A program made the position numbers and the translations under genes. From the NCBI GenBank assembly GCA_007122045.1, contig SKJM01000567.1, positions 1 to 10,399 on the forward strand: a stretch of DNA of 10,399 bases. The letters are read 5' to 3'. Every line of letters begins with the position of its first letter. Positions within the stretch are counted from its first letter, which is position 1. A model generated the notes under the pieces. It was given only the letters and a program-made list of their open reading frames with translations, had not been told where the DNA came from and searched no databases. The DNA is from Planctomycetales bacterium. GTDB lineage: Bacteria > Planctomycetota > Planctomycetia > Pirellulales > Thermoguttaceae. This document shows positions 6,947-10,399 of this stretch, in pieces.

Positions 6947-7019
6947 CTCCCCGACGAGGACTCGAACCTCGGACCCAGCGGTTAACAGCCGCTTGCTCTA
7001 CCAACTGAGCTATCGGGGA
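6947..7019 (-). tRNA. tRNA-Asn (anticodon GTT)
   Basis: A complete cloverleaf reads from 7019 down to 6947. The acceptor stem TCCCCGA pairs with TCGGGGA, and the D-loop contains AGCTCAGTTGGTAGAGC. The anticodon stem AGCGG/CCGCT encloses the loop CTGTTAA with anticodon GTT (6986-6984), and the T-arm has GGTTCGAGTCC. Discriminator base is G, as expected for asparagine. The genome continues CCT after it, so the terminal CCA is not fully encoded and must be added or completed by CCA-adding enzyme. Confidence 0.97.
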
Positions 7020-7079
7020 AGATGGGTAATCCCTCGAACCGGTACCTCCCGTTCAACGGTCGCACCGGCCAATCATTGA

Positions 7080-7108
7080 AGTTTAGCCGCGCCGAAAGTG
7101 GGAATCAA
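7080..7108 (-). promoter_or_regulatory. Probable promoter of the tRNA-Asn gene
   Basis: On the minus strand TTGATT (7108-7103) and TAAACT (7085-7080) are 17 bases apart. The predicted start, near 7073, would give a precursor with roughly 55 extra bases before the mature tRNA 5' end at 7019. Confidence 0.45.
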
Positions 7109-7205
7109 GAGGGGGGCTGGCAATTCTGGCGTTTTTCGAGTGCGGGACAGGGTTCGCGGACGAATTGGGGCTTGTGCACCAACAGGCGGGCATGCGCGCC
7201 CCCGC

Positions 7206-7234
7206 TTGCGCGGCGGGCGCCGCTTCGGTATAAT
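7206..7234 (+). promoter_or_regulatory. Strong sigma70-like promoter of the glycosyltransferase gene
   Basis: A perfect TATAAT (7229-7234) lies 17 bases behind TTGCGC (7206-7211). It is the best promoter in the window. The expected start is near 7241, which leaves a leader of about 190 bases before the ATG at 7434. Confidence 0.7.
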
Positions 7235-7240
7235 GGGTTG

Positions 7241-7433
7241 GTGAAATCAACGAGCGTCTGTCAAACCCCCCAAGGGCACCCATCCGGGGGTTGTTCATGT
7301 TCTGTTTCGTTTATCCAGCGAACAGTCACGTTTTCGCGGCAAATCGGCCGGCATCCGGCCAAACAGGACGCTGCGCCGCGAGGATTCGAGCAGCCTTTCC
7401 GGGCGGCGCCCTTCCGATATCAGGAGGATTCCA
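7241..7433 (+). promoter_or_regulatory. Long structured 5' leader of the glycosyltransferase mRNA
   Basis: Between the promoter and the gene lie several inverted repeats. AACCCCC (7264-7270) pairs with GGGGGTT (7286-7292). GGCCGG/CCGGCC encloses a three-base loop (7346-7360). GCTGC (7370-7374) pairs with GCAGC (7390-7394). The ribosome binding site AGGAGG (7422-7427) stands six bases before the ATG. No known riboswitch or ribosomal leader motif was recognised, and no convincing small gene was found. The region 7109-7205, upstream of the promoter, holds nothing recognisable. Confidence 0.4.
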
Positions 7434-8804
7434 ATGGCTATCAGTCCGCAACGACGCATTATGATGATCTCGACCCACGGCTACGTGGCGGCGAACCCCG
7501 AGTTCGGGCTGCCCGATACGGGGGGACAGGTCGTGTACGTTCTCGAATTGTCGCAGTGCCTGGCCCGAATGGGCTACCGGGTCGACATCCTCACCCGCAA
7601 GTTCGAGAACCAGCCAGCCACCGAAAAGGTTACGGATCGGGTTCGGATTCTACGTTTCCCGTGCGGCGGAAAGGACTTCATTCCCAAAGAGGTGCTTTGC
7701 GACTGCATTCCCGAGTGGGTTACCAACGTCAAGCGGTTCATCCATTCGAAACGGGCGAAATACGGGTTCATCAACAGCCACTACTGGGACGCCGGGCTGG
7801 CAGGCCAGGCGCTGAGCAACGATTTGCACATCCCGCACGTCCACACGCCGCATTCGATCGGCGCCTGGAAACGCGACAACATGGACGGCGAGCCGGAGGC
7901 GAACGAGCGGAAGTACAATTTCCGCCGCCGCATTCGCGAGGAGAAGGTCATCTACGATGAGTGTGACGTGCTCGTGGCCACCACGCCCCAGCAACGCGAC
8001 ATCCTCTTCGGCAGCGAATACGACGTGCCGCCGGAGAAACTGGTGGTCATCCCGCCCGGCTACGACGACACCCGGTTCTTCCCCATCTCGGCGGCCAGCC
8101 GCTTGGCGCTGAAGCGGGAGTTGGGCATCGAGGGGCGGCTGGTGCTGGCGCTGGGCCGCGTGGCCCAGAACAAGGGCTACGACCTGTTGCTTCGGGCGAT
8201 GCCGGTGGTGGTGCAACGGCACGACGACGTGCATTTGCTGCTGGCGGTCGGCTCGACCGAGCCTTCCGACGACGAGGTTCGGCAGGTGGACGGCTACAAG
8301 GCACTGGCGGCCGAATTGGGCATTGCCGACCGGGTGCGGTTCCACGATTTCATTCCCGACGAGCAGCTTGCCGACTTCTACCGCGCGGCCGACGTATTCG
8401 CCCTGAGCAGCCGGTACGAGCCCTTCGGCATGACCGCCGTGGAGGCCATGGCCTGCGGCACGCCGGCGGTGGTGACCACCGAAGGGGGGCTTTGGGAGCA
8501 GGTTACCTGGGGGCTCGAAGCGCTGTACGCGAATCCTTTCGACACGGAGGTGTTCGGCCACGCCATCAACGCGGTGCTCTCCTACCCACGCCTGTATCAG
8601 CAGCTTGCGAAGTTCGGCTCGCAGAAGGCCCGCGGCAAGTTCACCTGGACCGGCATCGCCCAGCAGTTGCTGCGCCTGTTACAGCACGCCGACGTGGGGG
8701 TATTCCGGCAGGAGCGCCGCCGTACCAACAACGGAACCAGCGCGGCCCCCGGCCCCGACGAAATTACCGAGGAAGAGGAGCCCTGGGAGGTGGCGGCGTA
8801 CTGA
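7434..8804 (+). CDS. GT4 glycosyltransferase, sucrose-phosphate / mannosylfructose-phosphate synthase type
   Basis: The product has 456 residues and looks like a cytoplasmic GT-B enzyme. The N-terminal acceptor domain holds the DTGGQVVYVLEL loop (28-39), 'PCGGKDFIPKE' (76-86), 'NSHYWDAGLAGQ' (114-125) and 'HTPHSIG' (137-143). These are hallmarks of the sucrose-phosphate synthase/sucrose synthase branch. The nucleotide-sugar domain has 'PPGYDDTRFFP' (207-217), 'LGRVAQNKGYDLLL' (240-253, with Arg242 and Lys247) and the E-x7-E motif (Glu329, Glu337 in YEPFGMTAVEAM). The sequence closely recalls mannosylfructose-phosphate synthase of Agrobacterium, so the likely reaction is transfer of a sugar from a nucleotide donor to fructose-6-phosphate, giving a compatible-solute precursor. 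Donor (GDP-mannose or UDP-glucose) is uncertain. No partner sugar phosphatase lies beside it in the window. The last ~35 residues form a polar, acidic extension (EITEEEEPWE) beyond the catalytic core. Confidence 0.85.
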   Translation: MAISPQRRIMMISTHGYVAANPEFGLPDTGGQVVYVLELSQCLARMGYRVDILTRKFENQPATEKVTDRVRILRFPCGGKDFIPKEVLCDCIPEWVTNVKRFIHSKRAKYGFINSHYWDAGLAGQALSNDLHIPHVHTPHSIGAWKRDNMDGEPEANERKYNFRRRIREEKVIYDECDVLVATTPQQRDILFGSEYDVPPEKLVVIPPGYDDTRFFPISAASRLALKRELGIEGRLVLALGRVAQNKGYDLLLRAMPVVVQRHDDVHLLLAVGSTEPSDDEVRQVDGYKALAAELGIADRVRFHDFIPDEQLADFYRAADVFALSSRYEPFGMTAVEAMACGTPAVVTTEGGLWEQVTWGLEALYANPFDTEVFGHAINAVLSYPRLYQQLAKFGSQKARGKFTWTGIAQQLLRLLQHADVGVFRQERRRTNNGTSAAPGPDEITEEEEPWEVAAY

Positions 8805-8821
8805 CCGCGCCGGCACGGGCA

Positions 8822-8834
8822 GGCCGTCTCGGCC
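8822..8834. terminator. Possible two-way terminator hairpin between convergent genes
   Basis: GGCCG/CGGCC with a TCT loop fills most of the 30-base gap between the stop codons of the glycosyltransferase (8804) and the beta-helix gene (8837-8835). A T-run is lacking on either side, so the hairpin is suggestive only. Confidence 0.3.
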
Positions 8835-10399
8835 CTATTCCCGTTCCAGCACCGCCTCCAGCGGCGGATAGGTCACTTCGGCCGCCTTGGCCTTCCAAGC
8901 CGGGTCGCCGTAGACGCCCGCCTCGGCCGGATCGAACGGCTTGAAACCCAGTTCCACCGCCGGCGAGTCGGCCGCGAGGCGGAAGTCGCGGTTGGCCGGA
9001 TCGGCGAACTTCGGGTCGGCCACGATCGAACCTGCCTCGTGCCCCTCGGCCTGCCACTCCTCGAGCGAATTGCCCAGGAACCGCACCGGCTCGCCGCCGG
9101 CGTGCCAGAAGATGTTCTTGCGGCCGGCGTACCGGATCTGGTTCCATCGGCCCGCCAAAAGCTGCCCCGAATCGTAGTAGATGATGTTGTTCTCCAGGGT
9201 GAACGACCGGTGGTCCTCCACCCGGGTGGCCTGCAACTGGTGCTGCTTGCTCAGTGCCAGGATGTTGTTGCGTACGATGTTCCCGCGGCCGTAGTGCTGG
9301 TGGAAGCCGCCGGTTTTCACGTCGTACACGAGGTTGTTTTCGAAGAGGATCCCCGTGCTGCCTTCATCGGTATACAGGCCCCATCCGCCGTAGGTGTACG
9401 AGTAGACGTTGTGGAAGACGTTGTTGTGGACGACCGTGCCCTCGGAGGGGCCGAGGGTGTAGATGCCGCCCATGTCGCACAGCACGCCCCAGCCGATGTG
9501 GTGCACGTGGTTGAAGGCGATGGTGTTTCGCTTGGCGAGACTTTCGGCGTAGCCCCAGCGCCAGCCGGCCGAGATGCCGGTGTAGTACAGGTCGGCGATT
9601 TCGTTGTGGGTGACGCGGTTGTCGCCGCTCTGGCCGATCCACACGCCCACGGCGCAGGCGAAGATGCGGCCGCCGTGGCGGATGATGTTGTTGTCGACGG
9701 TGACGTGGCTGGTGCGCTCGGCCTCGTTGGCGGCGATGCCCATCTCGCCGATCCGCACGCCGCCGGCGCCGAAATCGTGCAGGTAGGACCGCTGGAGCAG
9801 GCAGTCGCGGCAGCCGCGACGGAACCAGACGGCGTAGCGGCCAACGTGCCCCACCTCGCAATCGACGATCTCGACGTGCCGGGCGCCGTCGATCTGCACC
9901 ACGGCGTCGATTTGCGCGGCGGCCTGGGTTGCCTCGAAGCCCCCGGGCGGCATGACCCACCGGGCGTGGCGAAACGCCAGCCCCTCGAACCGCACGTGCT
10001 CGACCGGCCGGCCGGCGGCCGCATCGCCCTCGATCATCAGGAACTGGTCGATCACCGGCGCGACGACGGTTGCCTTGGCCATATCCTGTCCGGGCAGCGG
10101 GCGGTAGTACAGCCAGCCGTCGCGGGCGAGGAACCACTCGCCGTCGGCGTCGAGCGCGGCCTTGAAGTTCTCCAGGTGGAAGCGAGTGTTCTTCAGCCAC
10201 CGGTTCCACGACTTCATCCCCTGGCCGGAGGTGATCAGCTTCGACGGCTCGGCGTCGATCCCGTCGAGGAATCGCCGCGTAACGTCCCACTTGTGATAGA
10301 CGACCAGGTTGACGTCGGCCCATTCCTCCTCGCGGAGGCCCCGAAAGGCCTTCTCGAAGTCCTCCGGGCGAATGGTCACGGTTTGGCGAGCCTTCCGCG
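8835..10399 (-). CDS. Right-handed parallel beta-helix repeat protein (partial, 5' end outside window)
   Basis: The frame is open to the window edge. A GTG at 10379-10377 is the first possible start, but the codons before it stay open (…RKARQT), there is no ribosome binding site, and no signal peptide follows. I therefore take the true start to lie outside. Counting from that GTG, 514 residues are visible. Residues 1-120 hold '[15 protein letters not shown]' and '[21 protein letters not shown]'. Residues ~126-400 form the helix, built of repeating short strands with asparagine turns: [82 protein letters not shown]. The C-terminal '[28 protein letters not shown]' (454-483) is typical of secreted planctomycete beta-helix proteins. 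Such folds usually bind or cleave polysaccharides, but no catalytic residues can be assigned here. The gene converges with the glycosyltransferase. Confidence 0.85.
   Translation of the reverse strand, partial: RKARQTVTIRPEDFEKAFRGLREEEWADVNLVVYHKWDVTRRFLDGIDAEPSKLITSGQGMKSWNRWLKNTRFHLENFKAALDADGEWFLARDGWLYYRPLPGQDMAKATVVAPVIDQFLMIEGDAAAGRPVEHVRFEGLAFRHARWVMPPGGFEATQAAAQIDAVVQIDGARHVEIVDCEVGHVGRYAVWFRRGCRDCLLQRSYLHDFGAGGVRIGEMGIAANEAERTSHVTVDNNIIRHGGRIFACAVGVWIGQSGDNRVTHNEIADLYYTGISAGWRWGYAESLAKRNTIAFNHVHHIGWGVLCDMGGIYTLGPSEGTVVHNNVFHNVYSYTYGGWGLYTDEGSTGILFENNLVYDVKTGGFHQHYGRGNIVRNNILALSKQHQLQATRVEDHRSFTLENNIIYYDSGQLLAGRWNQIRYAGRKNIFWHAGGEPVRFLGNSLEEWQAEGHEAGSIVADPKFADPANRDFRLAADSPAVELGFKPFDPAEAGVYGDPAWKAKAAEVTYPPLEAVLERE

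Noticed and set aside
6941..7019. tRNA-Asn as an attachment site of an integrated element.
   Set aside because: No integrase gene and no second copy of the tRNA 3' end were found in the window.
7022..7960. A 312-codon plus-strand frame spanning the leader and the start of the glycosyltransferase gene.
   Set aside because: It covers the promoter and leader and then overlaps the real gene out of frame. It has no ribosome binding site or domain.

Overview
The window is GC-rich bacterial DNA that very probably comes from a planctomycete, most likely of the Pirellulales type. The evidence is the combination of gene families. There is a DUF1559 prepilin-like protein with an H-X9-DG C-terminus, a 'CGG..(Y)PVEGT' lipoprotein directly behind it, a PEP-CTERM sorting signal, a very large secreted PQQ-like beta-propeller protein with a malectin-type C-terminus, a Tat-exported phosphoesterase and a right-handed parallel beta-helix protein.

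Left part (1-1880, all minus strand): a DUF1559 gene (308-1273) is followed after two bases by a lipoprotein gene that runs off the window (1-305). Upstream lie two remnants. One is a short lipoprotein gene that appears to have lost its ATG, gained a one-base shift and lost its 3' half (1408-1639). The other is the last ~55 codons of a PEP-CTERM protein (1695 to about 1865), cut off next to the promoter of the neighbouring divergent gene. This side looks like a rearranged, decaying locus.

Middle (1881-6941, plus strand): a good sigma70-like promoter (1881-1909) drives a 1161-residue secreted protein (2005-5490). It carries two beta-propeller sections with an apparent class I SAM-methyltransferase-like fold between them, a cysteine-bearing segment and a malectin-like domain. 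This architecture is the most interesting item in the window. A spacer with two near-identical hairpin repeats and three copies of a 16-base repeat follows (5578-5692). Next come a Tat-signal calcineurin-like phosphoesterase (5864-6742) and, in another frame, an orphan C-terminus resembling neutral ceramidase-family proteins (6735-6941).

Right part (6947-10399): a tRNA-Asn(GTT) lies on the minus strand (6947-7019) with its own plausible promoter. A strong promoter (7206-7234) and a ~190-base leader with hairpins precede a GT4 glycosyltransferase of the sucrose-phosphate/mannosylfructose-phosphate synthase type (7434-8804). Converging on it from the right, after only 30 bases, is the 3' part of a parallel beta-helix protein gene whose start lies outside the window (8835-10399).

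Apart from the coupled DUF1559-lipoprotein pair, the genes look like separate transcription units, many of them encoding exported proteins.
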